Assembly (NCBI RefSeq): GCF_008710135.1
Contig: NZ_VYKK01000004.1
Location: 496,001 to 560,000, forward strand
From: Paenibacillus spiritus
GTDB lineage: Bacteria > Bacillota > Bacilli > Paenibacillales > Paenibacillaceae
Direction: 5' to 3'
Length of the DNA stretch: 64,000 nucleotides
The position numbers and the translations under genes were made by a program. The notes under the pieces are model-generated. The model worked only from the letters and a program-made list of their open reading frames with translations, searched no databases and was not told where the DNA came from. Of this stretch, positions 21,821-30,282 are shown piece by piece; position 1 is the stretch's first letter, and every line of letters begins with the position of its first letter.

Positions 21821-23095
21821 CTAATTGGCGGGTGCATCCGCCTTCTGGGCCTCATGGCCGCTCCAGTAGACATCGGCAATGGCTTCGCCCAGCGCGTCTG
21901 CCGTCCGCTTCAGTTCTTCCTTCGTACTGTCAACGCCGCCGATCTCGATCAGCACGCTGTTGGGAGACAGCGACTGATTGTACTCGCCGTTGCCCTGCGC
22001 CGAAGTCTTTCCCCAGATGCCGCGCGAAATTCCGGGATACTGCTTCTCCAGCCGCTGATGAATCGCGTTGGCGAACGCTTCATTCTTCTTCCAGTCCTTG
22101 TTCTCGTGGCCGAGAATGAAGTAGATCTGCGCATAGGACTGCCCGCCGATTACCGTTGTCGTCTTGTCGTGGCGCTGGGAGTCCCGGTGAATGTCGATCA
22201 TCTCGTCCAGCTCGCCGTTGGCCGCCATCGCCGATTTGACCGTCATCCGGGAGTATTTATAGGAGAAATTCCAATTGTAGTCCGGCATCGTAGAGGCATA
22301 ATCCTGCGTGGAATGCAGCGTGCCGATGCCTCTCTTCTCCAGGACGGAGGCGACATAGGAGCCGACCAGCATGACATTCCGGTCGGGATCGGCCGAGCTT
22401 GGATTGTCGCTTGCCGTTCCGAGCAGCGGATTATAAGACTCTCTTGCATGGGAATGGTAGATGAGCACCCGTTTGATTGCCGGATCGCCTTCGCCGCCGC
22501 TTCCGGCGCCGCCTTGGCCCTGGCTGTCCGGGGCGGCTGATTCGGCCGGCTGCCCGGACGGCTCCGGGGACGATGCGGCCGCTGCCGGGTCAGGGGACGA
22601 TGCAGGGTCAGTCGACGGCGCAGGATCCGGGGCGGCCTGTCCGCCGGTTCCCGGATGATAATCGGCCGGAGCGCCGCCCGCCCCGCCCGAACCCCGGCGA
22701 AGCAGCACCGGATCGTCGGCGGCCAGACCCGGAACTTCGCGGGCAATCAGGCTCTTGGGATCGGAAGGATTGATGCTGGTCAGCATCTCCAGCACAAAGG
22801 CCGTTACTTTGTTCCCCGACAGCGCCGAACCCTCTTTCGCCTTCGGGAGATGCGCCACCTCCATGCCGAGCATCTCCTTGAAGAACCCGCCGGACAGCGA
22901 AGCGGCCAGACCCTGCATCGACGGCAGGGGGGACGGGTTCAGCTTGTGCCCGGCCGCTCCTCCCGCACCCAGCAGAACGAAGAAGAGCAGGGAGCCCGCC
23001 GAGAGCAGCAGCAGCGTCCGTCCCAAAGCCAGCATGTCCAGGAAGCGGCTGCGCAGCCGCGCCAGGTTCCAGAGTTGAAACCAGTGTCTGTTCAT
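21821..23095 (-). CDS. spoIIP: Stage II sporulation protein P
   Basis: A 424-residue SpoIIP, the amidase/endopeptidase that thins septal peptidoglycan with SpoIID and SpoIIM during forespore engulfment. It has an N-terminal membrane anchor (about 27-47), a Pro/Ala/Ser-rich linker (about 140-205) and the catalytic domain with VLIYHSHARESYNPLL (His and Glu of the zinc site), DIHRDSQRH and VLIEIGGVDST. The length is typical. AAGGAGGACATAACGATA precedes the ATG. It is downstream of gpr, as in B. subtilis. Confidence 0.95.
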   Translation of the reverse strand: MNRHWFQLWNLARLRSRFLDMLALGRTLLLLSAGSLLFFVLLGAGGAAGHKLNPSPLPSMQGLAASLSGGFFKEMLGMEVAHLPKAKEGSALSGNKVTAFVLEMLTSINPSDPKSLIAREVPGLAADDPVLLRRGSGGAGGAPADYHPGTGGQAAPDPAPSTDPASSPDPAAAASSPEPSGQPAESAAPDSQGQGGAGSGGEGDPAIKRVLIYHSHARESYNPLLGTASDNPSSADPDRNVMLVGSYVASVLEKRGIGTLHSTQDYASTMPDYNWNFSYKYSRMTVKSAMAANGELDEMIDIHRDSQRHDKTTTVIGGQSYAQIYFILGHENKDWKKNEAFANAIHQRLEKQYPGISRGIWGKTSAQGNGEYNQSLSPNSVLIEIGGVDSTKEELKRTADALGEAIADVYWSGHEAQKADAPAN

Positions 23096-23182
23096 TATCG
23101 TTATGTCCTCCTTGCACCCTCTGTAATCTCTTATACTCCCAATCTATGAGGAAGAGGAGAACGATAGAACAGATTCGCCTGC

Positions 23183-23232
23183 AAAAAGAGACAGGCCGTC
23201 ATCCCGAAATGTCCCCGGAAGTCCGGCCTGTC
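23183..23232 (-). terminator. Terminator between gpr and spoIIP
   Basis: GACAGGCCG pairs with CGGCCTGTC around a structured loop. On the minus strand it is followed by TCTCTTTTTG. It lies about 46 bases past the gpr stop, so spoIIP should have its own (mother-cell) promoter. Confidence 0.7.
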
Positions 23233-23277
23233 CTGTACCCGGATTACGCCGCGCCTTCGCCGCAGCGCCGCCTGTGG

Positions 23278-24282
23278 TCAGTGCGTATACGCCCCGACAT
23301 TGCCGGGATCGACGGCTTCATGAAGCGCAGCGTTGAGGCCGCTCGCCACGACATTCGCAATATCTTCAATAAACTCGTCAATCTCTTTCGGCGTAACGAT
23401 GAGGTCATGTCCGAGCGGCTCCAGCACTTCCTTGACCAGCGAGAGCCGTTCCTGCTCGGAGATGTCGTTGAGCAGGCCCATGATCCGCTTCGTGTGCGGC
23501 GCTCCCGTTCCGCCGAAATGCGAGCTCATCATCTCCAGCACATTGTTGACGATGGTGGAGGCGTAGCAGACCGTCGGAACGCCAATGGCGATGCACGGAA
23601 CGCCGAGAACTTCCTTCGTCAGCCCCCGGCGCTTGTTCCCGATGCCCGAGCCGGGATGAATGCCGATGTCGGCAATCTGGATCGTCGTGTTGACCCGTTC
23701 CAGCGAACGAGAGGCCAGCGCGTCGATGGCAATAACGGCCGCGGGCTTCGTTCGTTCGACAATCCCCTGGACGATATCGCTGGACTCGATCCCGGTCAGC
23801 CCGAGCACGCCGGGCGCAATGGCGCTGACGTTCCGGTAGCCGGGAGAGACCTGATCCGGCACCAGCTCATAGAACTGGCGGGTAATCAAGGCGTTCTCCA
23901 CGACGAGCGGACCGAGGGAATCGGGCGTCACATTCCAGTTGCCGAGGCCGACGATCAGTACAGGCGCATCCTTGCCGATGCCGATCCGGGCCATGAACTC
24001 CTCGAATTCGCGGGCGAACGCCTCGGCGACCTTCTGCTGAAGGCCGGTGTCTCCGGTGCGCAGACCGGGCACTTCCAGCGTCACATAGTTGCCGAGGCTG
24101 CGGCCGATCGCCTGCGAACCTGCGGCGGTTGTAACGCTGAGCCGGGTGATGGTAATGCCGTCCGCTTCCTCTACATTCTCGTTAACTCCGGGAATGGTAC
24201 GGGCTCCGCCCCGGGCCGCCAATTCCCGCGCTTCGATGGCAAGATCCGTGCGAACGCCGTACAGGCTCAAATCAAGCTGCAT
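23278..24282 (-). CDS. gpr: Germination protease (spore protease GPR)
   Basis: A 334-residue aspartic-type protease that degrades small acid-soluble spore proteins at germination. It is made as a zymogen and processed at an N-terminal site. Family markers include VRTDLAIEA near the N terminus, VLIVGLGNWNVTPDSLGP near residues 110-130, PAAVIAIDALASRS and HPGSGIGNKRRGL. AAGGAGGCTGACTGG precedes the ATG. A forespore sigma-G promoter is visible upstream. It is divergent from rpsT, the conserved arrangement. Confidence 0.96.
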   Translation of the reverse strand: MQLDLSLYGVRTDLAIEARELAARGGARTIPGVNENVEEADGITITRLSVTTAAGSQAIGRSLGNYVTLEVPGLRTGDTGLQQKVAEAFAREFEEFMARIGIGKDAPVLIVGLGNWNVTPDSLGPLVVENALITRQFYELVPDQVSPGYRNVSAIAPGVLGLTGIESSDIVQGIVERTKPAAVIAIDALASRSLERVNTTIQIADIGIHPGSGIGNKRRGLTKEVLGVPCIAIGVPTVCYASTIVNNVLEMMSSHFGGTGAPHTKRIMGLLNDISEQERLSLVKEVLEPLGHDLIVTPKEIDEFIEDIANVVASGLNAALHEAVDPGNVGAYTH

Positions 24283-24314
24283 TCCAGTCAGCCTCCTTGG
24301 ATTAGGGTTGTTTC

Positions 24315-24345
24315 TATTGTGCGGGAAGGAAGGAGCATTTATACA
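24315..24345 (-). promoter_or_regulatory. Candidate sigma-G (forespore) promoter of gpr
   Basis: On the minus strand TGTATA, an 18-base spacer and CACAATA resemble the SigG consensus (TGHATR, 17-18, CATWMTA). The -10 lies about 33 bases upstream of the gpr start codon. This fits the known forespore expression of gpr. Confidence 0.65.
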
Positions 24346-24400
24346 GGGGAGGAAAGAAGGGAAGCCGCTGATTTTTCAGGAGATAACCACGGTTTGCTTG

Positions 24401-24429
24401 TTGCATTTTGGGAAGGCGCATGCTAAACT
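24401..24429 (+). promoter_or_regulatory. SigA promoter of rpsT
   Basis: TTGCAT, 17-base spacer, TAAACT, with the -10 about 54 bases before the rpsT start codon. Confidence 0.65.
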
Positions 24430-24482
24430 ATTTTAAGTTGTGAGTCACAGAGATTTGTACTGCCTTACAGGAGGTGAATGCA

Positions 24483-24755
24483 ATGCCAAACATTAAATCC
24501 GCGGTTAAACGCGTCAAGACGACCGAAAAACGCCGTGCCCTGAACGCTTCCCAGAAGTCTGCGCTTCGTACAGCTGTTAAAGCAGCCGACGTTGCTCTGC
24601 AAGGAACGGAAGTAGAAACCGCTCAGGTTGCTTTCCAGGCTGCTTCCAAGAAGCTGGACAAGGCCGTTACTAAAGGTCTGGTTCACAAGAATGCGGCTGC
24701 CCGCAAGAAATCCCGCCTGGCGAAGAAACTGAACGCTCTTAAGGCGCAAGCCTAA
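24483..24755 (+). CDS. rpsT: 30S ribosomal protein S20
   Basis: A 90-residue, very basic three-helix protein that binds 16S rRNA in the 30S subunit. It begins [18 protein letters not shown] and contains [22 protein letters not shown] C-terminal sequence (here [17 protein letters not shown]), diagnostic for S20. The start at 24483 is preferred to an ATG nine bases earlier because AGGAGGTGA is then at proper spacing. It is transcribed alone, divergent from gpr, and followed by its own terminator. Confidence 0.98.
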   Translation: MPNIKSAVKRVKTTEKRRALNASQKSALRTAVKAADVALQGTEVETAQVAFQAASKKLDKAVTKGLVHKNAAARKKSRLAKKLNALKAQA

Positions 24756-24781
24756 GAAGCTATCATAATGAACAGATGAAG

Positions 24782-24822
24782 AACCTGAACGCCTTCCTTC
24801 CGGAAAGCGGTCAGGTTTTTTT
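24782..24822 (+). terminator. Terminator of rpsT
   Basis: AACCTGA/TCAGGTT outer stem with an inner CTTCCGGAAAG-type stem, followed by seven T. Confidence 0.88.
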
Positions 24823-24837
24823 GTGCTATTCGGGAAC

Positions 24838-24863
24838 AAAAAAAGACCGTCCTGCCGACGGTC
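24838..24863 (-). terminator. Terminator of holA
   Basis: GACCGTC/GACGGTC with a 5-base loop, followed on the minus strand by seven T. It lies 28 bases past the holA stop, back to back with the rpsT terminator. Confidence 0.85.
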
Positions 24864-24890
24864 CCCTTTTGCGAGGCAGGACATCCTCCT

Positions 24891-25928
24891 TCAATCCGCA
24901 GCGGTTCCCTGCGGAGCCAGCCGCAGAATGAACAGCTCCAGGCCAAGCACCTTATCCACGCCGCCGGTCTTCATCTGATAATCCAGATCCGCCAGCCGGC
25001 TTAAGATATCGCGAAGCTGGCCGGCCCCGAACTTGCGGGCCTGCTCGCCCGCCAGCTTCACCGCATAGGGATGAACGCCGATCTGGGAAGCGATCTGGCC
25101 TTGGGCATAGCTCTGGGCCGACAGCTCTTTGACTTGGAGTATAATCCGGAACTGCCGCGTAATCAGCGCGGCAATCTTGATCGGTTCCTCCTTCTGCTTC
25201 AGCAGCTCGTGGAGCATATCCAGCGCCTGATCCAGCCGGAGCGCGGCAATATGCTCGACGAGCGCAAATACATTCTGCTCCATTCCTTTGGCCACCAGAC
25301 TCTCGACCGCCGCCGCATCCACCGTTCCGCCGGTTCCCGCGAACAGGCACAGCTTGTCCATCTCGGCCGTCAGCCCCTGAAGCCCGGTCCCGGCGCTTGC
25401 AATCAGCGCTTCGGCCGCACCGCTGGCGGCCTGGCAGCCCCGGCTGGCGATGCCCCGCTCCACCCAGCGCAGCAGTTCCTCCGCGCCGAGCGGATTGAAC
25501 GCCAGCACCGTGCCCGCGGTCTTCATCGTTTTGACAATTTTCTTGCGCTCATCGAGCTTGTCGCTGTTCACTAGGAACACCAGGACGCTGAAGTCGGCCG
25601 GCGCATTCAGGTAATCCTGAAGCGCCTCGATCCGGTGGTCCAGCTTGGCGTTCTCCTTGCCTGAGGTGAAGAGGGCCGCATCCCGCACCAGCAGCAGCTT
25701 ACGGGGGACCATGAACGGCACCGTCTCAGCCTCCTCCACCACCGCCTGGATCGGCGTCTCCGAGAGATCGAACGGAATGACCGCGAAATCCCGGTCTTCC
25801 TTGGAAATCAGTTGTTCCTCCAGAAACTGGACGAATTCATTCATACGAAACTTCTCGCTGCCGTACAGGCAGTATACCGGCGATATCCGGCCTTGTCTGA
25901 TGTCTTTGGCCGCGCTTTTGGCATCCAA
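24891..25928 (-). CDS. holA: DNA polymerase III subunit delta
   Basis: A 345-residue clamp-loader delta subunit (YqeN family), which opens the beta sliding clamp. The N terminus (PVYCLYGSEKFRMNEFVQFL) is the degenerate AAA+ P-loop region. The middle has PRKLLLVRDAALF. The C-terminal collar domain contains LDMLHELLKQKEEPIKIAALITRQFR. The start is TTG at 25928 with AAAGGA about ten bases upstream. In Bacillus holA directly follows comEC; here two ECF sigma/anti-sigma pairs intervene. Confidence 0.93.
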   Translation of the reverse strand: MDAKSAAKDIRQGRISPVYCLYGSEKFRMNEFVQFLEEQLISKEDRDFAVIPFDLSETPIQAVVEEAETVPFMVPRKLLLVRDAALFTSGKENAKLDHRIEALQDYLNAPADFSVLVFLVNSDKLDERKKIVKTMKTAGTVLAFNPLGAEELLRWVERGIASRGCQAASGAAEALIASAGTGLQGLTAEMDKLCLFAGTGGTVDAAAVESLVAKGMEQNVFALVEHIAALRLDQALDMLHELLKQKEEPIKIAALITRQFRIILQVKELSAQSYAQGQIASQIGVHPYAVKLAGEQARKFGAGQLRDILSRLADLDYQMKTGGVDKVLGLELFILRLAPQGTAAD

Positions 25929-26260
25929 ACTGCTTCACGTCCTTTGCTTGCCGCACCTCGGGCGGCCACTCTTCTCTATCCAGTGTACCACAAGCCTCCC
26001 TCACCGGCACCGTCCCGCCCGCTCCCCCGGACACGCGAAGGAACCCGGACGGAAAGTCCGGGCTCCTTCTATTCTGGACGGATCATCTATATAAACGGGT
26101 GCGGGCAGGCTCTAGAAACCGCTCCGCCGCCGGTCATACCAAGGGTTCCCGCGCACTTGACGCCGCCCTGTATGTCCCGTCCTTCTGCTTCTATTGTATT
26201 CTCCGGTTCAACGAAAGGTTCCGTACTCTTCCGTTCCTTGCACAAAAACGGCCGTCGATC
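25929..26260. other. Intergenic region between anti-sigma gene and holA
   Basis: No credible gene was found in these 332 bases. They hold one strong hairpin (26037-26069) and presumably the holA promoter. A single TTGGTATG half-site occurs on the minus strand near 26137-26144 without the partner half-site seen in the glucan locus. Confidence 0.5.
26037..26069 (-). terminator. 13-bp hairpin downstream of the first anti-sigma gene
   Basis: AAGGAACCCGGAC pairs with GTCCGGGCTCCTT (one mismatch) around a 5-base loop. There is no long T-run. It probably ends the sigma/anti-sigma transcript before holA. Confidence 0.5.
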
Positions 26261-27529
26261 TTACGGAGCGCTGCTGGCCCCGGTTCCTTCTGCGCCCGCT
26301 GAGGGGGCGGGAGTCGGTTCCGGTTCGGCGCGGACTGCGGGCCTGTACTGCTCCGTCCGTTCCTCTTCGCCGCTTCGGACGGTATAGACGAAGGTCTTCC
26401 CGTCGGCCGACCAGCCTCCGCTGACCCATTCTCCGGCAAGCGCCACCGAATTCAGCCGCTGCCCTTCCCGGTAGCTTCCTTGCTCCGGGATACTGTAGAA
26501 GTTCAAGCGCCCGTTCTCCAGCCGGGCTGTATACAGGCCATCCGGGGAGGTCCAGGACGAGTCGGCAGCCTCGGCGGGAGCCAGCCCCATTATGCCCGCG
26601 GAACCGCCGCCGGCGCTTCTCTCTTCCGGTTCAGCCATAATAGACATTTGGAGCGAATCGTGATCCGCCGCGCCAGGATCGGAGGACGGTGCGGAAGAAG
26701 GTGCTGCGGCCTTCTTCTGCTGCGTACCCTGGCGCAGGTCCTTCCGGACATCCGAACCGGAGGCGTCAGTTGCGGGAGCCTTCGCCGAAGGCTGCTTCCG
26801 ATCCGCCGGTTGCTTCGCCGCCGCAGCGTCCCTGTCCTCGCCGCCGGTCTGGCCGGTGGCGGGAGCGGCTTCAGAAGGCGCCGCCTCTTGGCCAAGCGCA
26901 TTTGCTGAAGAAGCCGCATTTGCCTGGTCCGGAGCCTGGGCAGCCGTTGCCGCAGCTCCGTCCGGTTCGCCTTCCGGCACGGCAGCCCCTTGCCCCGAGT
27001 TCGCTTCCGCATCCGGCGAAGCAGCGGCCGCCGAAGGAGCTGCCGCGTCCTTGGTGCCGGTATCCTGGACGGATAACAGGCTGTTCTCCACTTGAGCGTC
27101 GGGAAGCTCCTTGGGCATATTAAAAATCGCAATGCCCAAAATCAGCGCCGCCGCTGCCGCACCGATTCCGAACCGTCCGCCCATTCCCATGCCGCCGCGC
27201 CGCCGCGAACGGTCTCCGGAGCGGCGGGTCATTTCGTTCTGCGCGTCCTTCGCCCCCGACAGCCCGGCAGGCGGGACCACGGGAGATGGCTCCCCTGCCG
27301 CCGCCCGGTCGATCTCGTCCAGCCGGGGCAGGATGGCGTCGACCAGGCTGAACGGAGGCCGAACCTCCGGCAGCCGTTCCAGCTCCATGGAGAGCAGCTT
27401 CAATTGAGTAAATTCCTCGGCGCAATCCGGGCAGCCGTCGATATGCCGGAACAGCTCAGCCGCTTCCTCGCGGCTCAAGTCATGATCCACATAGCGATGC
27501 ATCCATTCTCTCACCTCCGCGCAGCTCAT
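26261..27529 (-). CDS. Transmembrane anti-sigma factor with zinc-finger N terminus
   Basis: A 422-residue membrane protein. Residues 1-40 form a ZAS-type anti-sigma domain with Cys3, His29, Cys33 and Cys36 (FRHIDGCPDC). One membrane helix follows near residues 115-137 (GAAAAALILGIAIF). The long outer part has a low-complexity Ala/Ser/Pro/Gln-rich stretch (about 150-300) and a C-terminal PD40-like domain (WTSPDGLYTARLENGRLNFY, WSADGKTFVYTV). Its ATG overlaps the sigma gene stop (ATGA), so the two are translationally coupled. By family it should hold the cognate ECF sigma at the membrane until a signal is sensed outside. The signal is unknown. Confidence 0.85.
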   Translation of the reverse strand: MSCAEVREWMHRYVDHDLSREEAAELFRHIDGCPDCAEEFTQLKLLSMELERLPEVRPPFSLVDAILPRLDEIDRAAAGEPSPVVPPAGLSGAKDAQNEMTRRSGDRSRRRGGMGMGGRFGIGAAAAALILGIAIFNMPKELPDAQVENSLLSVQDTGTKDAAAPSAAAASPDAEANSGQGAAVPEGEPDGAAATAAQAPDQANAASSANALGQEAAPSEAAPATGQTGGEDRDAAAAKQPADRKQPSAKAPATDASGSDVRKDLRQGTQQKKAAAPSSAPSSDPGAADHDSLQMSIMAEPEERSAGGGSAGIMGLAPAEAADSSWTSPDGLYTARLENGRLNFYSIPEQGSYREGQRLNSVALAGEWVSGGWSADGKTFVYTVRSGEEERTEQYRPAVRAEPEPTPAPSAGAEGTGASSAP

Positions 27530-28074
27530 CCCGTTACACCACCTTTCTGATAATCCTGTAGTCGGCTCTGCAGCTGCTGGCGGGCCCGGAACAAATAAGA
27601 CTTCACCGTATTCAGGGGCAGACCCAGACAGTCCGCAATCTCGTTGTAAGACAAATCCTGCAGGTAGCGAAGCACAACCACCGTCCGGTGATGCTCGGGA
27701 AGCTGGTCGATCGCCTCGCGGATATCCTCGGCCAGATAGGAGGAGAGCACTTCGCGCTCCACATTCTGCTTCGATGTGAACACCATTTCGTGCTCATCGA
27801 TGGATACCGTCGGCTTGGCCTTTCTGAACTTGTCGATGCATATATTCGTGACAATGCGCTGTACCCAGGTCTTGAACTGGGCTTTCTCTTCATAGGAATT
27901 AATCTTCGTGTAGACGCGGACCAGCGCTTCCTGGGAAGCGTCCAGCGCATCCTGTTCATTATGAAGAATATAGAAGGCCGTCTTGTAGACCTGTCCTTCG
28001 ATCTGTCGCAATAGGGTGATTAGAGCGTCGCGATCGCCCGATTGAGCGGCTCTGATGAGTCCCTGCTCCACCAC
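27526..28074 (-). CDS. ECF-type RNA polymerase sigma factor (SigW-like)
   Basis: A 182-residue sigma-70-family factor with region 2 (YILHNEQDALDASQEALVRVYTKI and FKTWVQRIVTNICIDKFRK) and region 4 (LPEHHRTVVVLRYLQDLSYNEIADCLGLPLNTVKSYLFRAR). The frame opens at an ATG at 28092, but AGAGGGGG sits just after that codon and seven bases before the GTG at 28074, so the GTG is chosen. It overlaps its anti-sigma gene by four bases. Envelope stress response is the usual role of such pairs. It lies in the second of two adjacent sigma modules between comEC and holA. Confidence 0.9.
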   Translation of the reverse strand: MVEQGLIRAAQSGDRDALITLLRQIEGQVYKTAFYILHNEQDALDASQEALVRVYTKINSYEEKAQFKTWVQRIVTNICIDKFRKAKPTVSIDEHEMVFTSKQNVEREVLSSYLAEDIREAIDQLPEHHRTVVVLRYLQDLSYNEIADCLGLPLNTVKSYLFRARQQLQSRLQDYQKGGVTG

Positions 28075-28222
28075 GAAGGTTCCCCCTCTCATGCAATCTT
28101 ACTGACGGGCAAGACTGCGGAATAGTTGCAGACCTGATGCTGCGTTCCGGACTTCATTTGTGACAATTTATGCACCCGGTCAACCTTATGTATAAATGAC
28201 CCATCCGGGAGATTCCTAATCT

Positions 28223-28251
28223 AGCATACTAGGGAAGTCCCAGGCAATCAA
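28223..28251 (-). promoter_or_regulatory. Possible SigA promoter of the SigW-like gene
   Basis: On the minus strand TTGATT, 17-base spacer, TATGCT, about 150 bases before the start codon. The match to consensus is moderate. Confidence 0.4.
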
Positions 28252-28277
28252 ATTCCAAGTCTTTCTCCGCCAACAGG

Positions 28278-28308
28278 CAAAAGAGCCGGGAGCAAAACCG
28301 CTCCCGGC
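28278..28308 (-). terminator. Terminator after the second anti-sigma gene
   Basis: The 9-bp perfect stem GCCGGGAGC/GCTCCCGGC is followed on the minus strand by TCTTTTG. It separates the two ECF modules. Confidence 0.75.
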
Positions 28309-28356
28309 CCGTCTCACGCGCACGTCCCGCCCGGCGGGCGGTGGCCCCTTAGCCTT

Positions 28357-28394
28357 GCGCCGTATAAGCGGCTCCGAAGCCGCTTATACGGCGC
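28357..28394. repeat. Perfect 17-bp hairpin in the gap between the two ECF modules
   Basis: Seventeen paired bases (GCGCCGTATAAGCGGCT on one arm) surround a CCGA loop, 20 bases past the 28415 gene's stop. There is no T-run. A standard terminator lies just beyond it. Otherwise the 340-base gap 28075-28414 holds only the sigma promoter region. Confidence 0.85.
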
Positions 28395-28414
28395 ACCCGG
28401 AGCCGCCCCGCATG

Positions 28415-29578
28415 TCAGTCCCAGATCAGCTTCAACGTATGGGTCCCGTCCGCCCCGGTGTAGGTCAGCGAGCCGTCCTCCCGCCTCTCGTAAGAGGCCG
28501 GCGTTTCTTCCGTCTCCGAATCGGGGTGATAGATTCGCGCCTTCCGTTCATACCCGCCGTTCCCGTCCGGGGTGCTGTAGATATAGAACAGCGCAACCTG
28601 CTCGTTGTCGATGCCCATCTCGAACTGATAGCCGCCTACCGAATGAAAAGAGACAATTTCCTTGGCTTCCGCCTCTCCGGTTGTCCCGACATTCTTCAGA
28701 TCCAAGAGCCATAGCTTCTCCTCGCTGGGCTGGGCGGCGCCCGGTAGATGGGCGCTCGTAGACATCAACACATAGGGGCCGACATTGAACAGCGAGTTCA
28801 GCCGCATATCGGCGTCGGCTCGGGCCTGCTCCAGATAGACGGTCATCGGCAAGGTGCAGATCAGCCGGGCATCCGCCGCCTCCACCGACAGCACGCCTTT
28901 CTGCTTGGGGCTTAAATACAGCTTGTACGGCGTTGCGGCGTGCTCATCGAGCGTGCCTCTGCCCAGGAGCTTCGGCAGCGGGAACCAGACGATGCCCTCG
29001 GGCGACTCCGCCGCATCGACGGCATATTTCAGTTGCTCGTCCGGCACCTCAATCGAGTAGGTGCCGCTCGGCAGCTTGAACTCGGCAGCGGGCGGCGATG
29101 AGGCCGGGGGCGATGAGGCGGCGGGCGAAGCCGGCGAGAACGAAGGCGCACTGCTGGCAGCCGCCGGCTCCGTGGCCTGCGGCGCGCCGGTCTCGCCCGG
29201 CGCTGCGGCGGAGGCGGCAGGCCCCGGCGAAGCAGCCGGGGCAGCCGAGATGGCTGCGGCCGTTCCGCCGCCGGGCGCTACCCGGACGGCGGGCCCGGGG
29301 CCGCCGTCCCCGCCGCCGGCAAGCTGCGCGGCCGCCGCCACGAGCAGCAGCGCCGCTGCGGCGCCCGCCGCGGCCAGCGCGCGGCGCCGGGTCTGCGGGC
29401 GTGCCGCGGCCGCCCGCTCGATGCGGGACGCAAGCTCCGGCGTCATGCCGCCGGAGCGGTACGGACCGTCCGCCGCCCGGCCGTACCACGTCGGCCGGGC
29501 CTCTTCAGGGGCCTCCGCCTCCGGGCCGGAGGCCTGCCGGTTCAGATAGGGCTTGTCCTGCCTTTCTTCGTCCTTCAT
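28415..29578 (-). CDS. Putative membrane anti-sigma factor, partner of the 29575-30114 sigma
   Basis: A 387-residue protein. The N-terminal 62 residues are cytoplasmic and charged, containing MTPELASRIERAAAARPQTRRR. One membrane helix lies near 65-88 (ALAAAGAAAALLLVAAAAQL). A Pro/Ala/Ser-rich linker (about 90-165) leads to an outer globular domain. No zinc-finger motif is visible, so assignment as anti-sigma rests on topology and on the ATGA overlap with the ECF gene. The outer domain (FPLPKLLGRGTLDEHA, WLLDLKNVG, SVGGYQFEMGIDNEQVALFY) was not recognised. Confidence 0.7.
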   Translation of the reverse strand: MKDEERQDKPYLNRQASGPEAEAPEEARPTWYGRAADGPYRSGGMTPELASRIERAAAARPQTRRRALAAAGAAAALLLVAAAAQLAGGGDGGPGPAVRVAPGGGTAAAISAAPAASPGPAASAAAPGETGAPQATEPAAASSAPSFSPASPAASSPPASSPPAAEFKLPSGTYSIEVPDEQLKYAVDAAESPEGIVWFPLPKLLGRGTLDEHAATPYKLYLSPKQKGVLSVEAADARLICTLPMTVYLEQARADADMRLNSLFNVGPYVLMSTSAHLPGAAQPSEEKLWLLDLKNVGTTGEAEAKEIVSFHSVGGYQFEMGIDNEQVALFYIYSTPDGNGGYERKARIYHPDSETEETPASYERREDGSLTYTGADGTHTLKLIWD

Positions 29579-30114
29579 TCGCTCTCCTCCTTCTCCAGCG
29601 CCTGCCGCACCTTCGCTCTCGCCCGCGCCAGCCGCGATTTCACCGTTCCGGGCGCTACGCCCAGCAGTCTTGCCATCTCTTCTCCGGTCAGATCATACCG
29701 GATGTCGAGCACCAGCGCTTCCCGGTAAGGCACCGGAAGCGCCATAATGATTTGCCAGATCGCATCTGTGTACTGGCGGTTCAGTGCCTCCCGCTCCGCG
29801 GACGGCGCAGCTTCCGCATCCCGTCTGCCGGTGAAGAAAGGCAGGCTCCTCAGCCGCAGGCTGCGCCGCCAGTTCAGCGCCTGATTGCGGGCAATGGTCA
29901 GCAGCCAGGTTTTTACCGTCGAACCGCCGCGGAATGAAGATAGATGCGTGTAAGCCCTCAGAAAGGTCTCCTGGCACACCTCGTCCGCCTGATCCCGGCT
30001 TCCCGTCAGAAAATAAGCATAATTCCATATATCATCGCCATACTCCGCCATCAGTTCCCGAAGGGTCCTGTCCGGAGATGATACCATGGCGCGAAGATCG
30101 TCTCTCTCCGGCAT
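29575..30114 (-). CDS. ECF-type RNA polymerase sigma factor
   Basis: A 179-residue sigma factor with region 2 (YGDDIWNYAYFLTGSRDQADEVCQETFLRAY, TWLLTIARNQALNWRR) and region 4 (LPVPYREALVLDIRYDLTGEEMARLLGVAPGTVKSRLARAR). The ATG at 30114 has GGGAG nine bases upstream. The frame is open further upstream all the way to the comEC stop codon, so a longer form cannot be excluded. Its last four bases overlap the putative anti-sigma gene. A possible ECF-type promoter lies just upstream, suggesting autoregulation. Confidence 0.9.
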   Translation of the reverse strand: MPERDDLRAMVSSPDRTLRELMAEYGDDIWNYAYFLTGSRDQADEVCQETFLRAYTHLSSFRGGSTVKTWLLTIARNQALNWRRSLRLRSLPFFTGRRDAEAAPSAEREALNRQYTDAIWQIIMALPVPYREALVLDIRYDLTGEEMARLLGVAPGTVKSRLARARAKVRQALEKEESE

Positions 30115-30137
30115 TTTGTCACGCTCCCGTATAATAA

Positions 30138-30164
30138 GACACCCGGAGCAGCCAAAGGTTCCCG
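30138..30164 (-). promoter_or_regulatory. Possible autoregulatory ECF promoter
   Basis: On the minus strand GGGAACC, a spacer of about 17 bases and GTC resemble the AAC/GTC pattern of ECF promoters, 24-50 bases before the sigma start. The elements are short, so chance is possible. Confidence 0.35.
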
Positions 30165-30228
30165 TTTCTCCACAAAAAACATTTCCTTTCAATATGAAAT
30201 AAGAATACGCCCACCCGATCCCTCCCTG

Positions 30229-30282
30229 CTGGTTCAGCTGATTCTGCTGGTTCTGCTCGTTCAGCTGGTTCTTCCGGTTCTT
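30229..30282. repeat. 9-bp tandem repeats after comEC
   Basis: Six consecutive units of the form CTGGTTCTG (with variants CTGGTTCAG, CTGATTCTG, CTCGTTCAG, CTGGTTCTT, CCGGTTCTT). On the minus strand, in the comEC frame beyond its stop, they would encode a Gln/Asn-rich segment. Confidence 0.85.

Noticed and set aside
21211..21879. A 222-codon frame overlapping the yqxA-position gene
   Set aside because: It is an Arg-rich alternative frame; the 21258-21800 frame has a membrane helix and ribosome site.
26137..26144. A TTGGTATG on the minus strand upstream of holA as a fifth glucan operator
   Set aside because: There is no partner half-site 20 bp away, so it looks like a chance single match.
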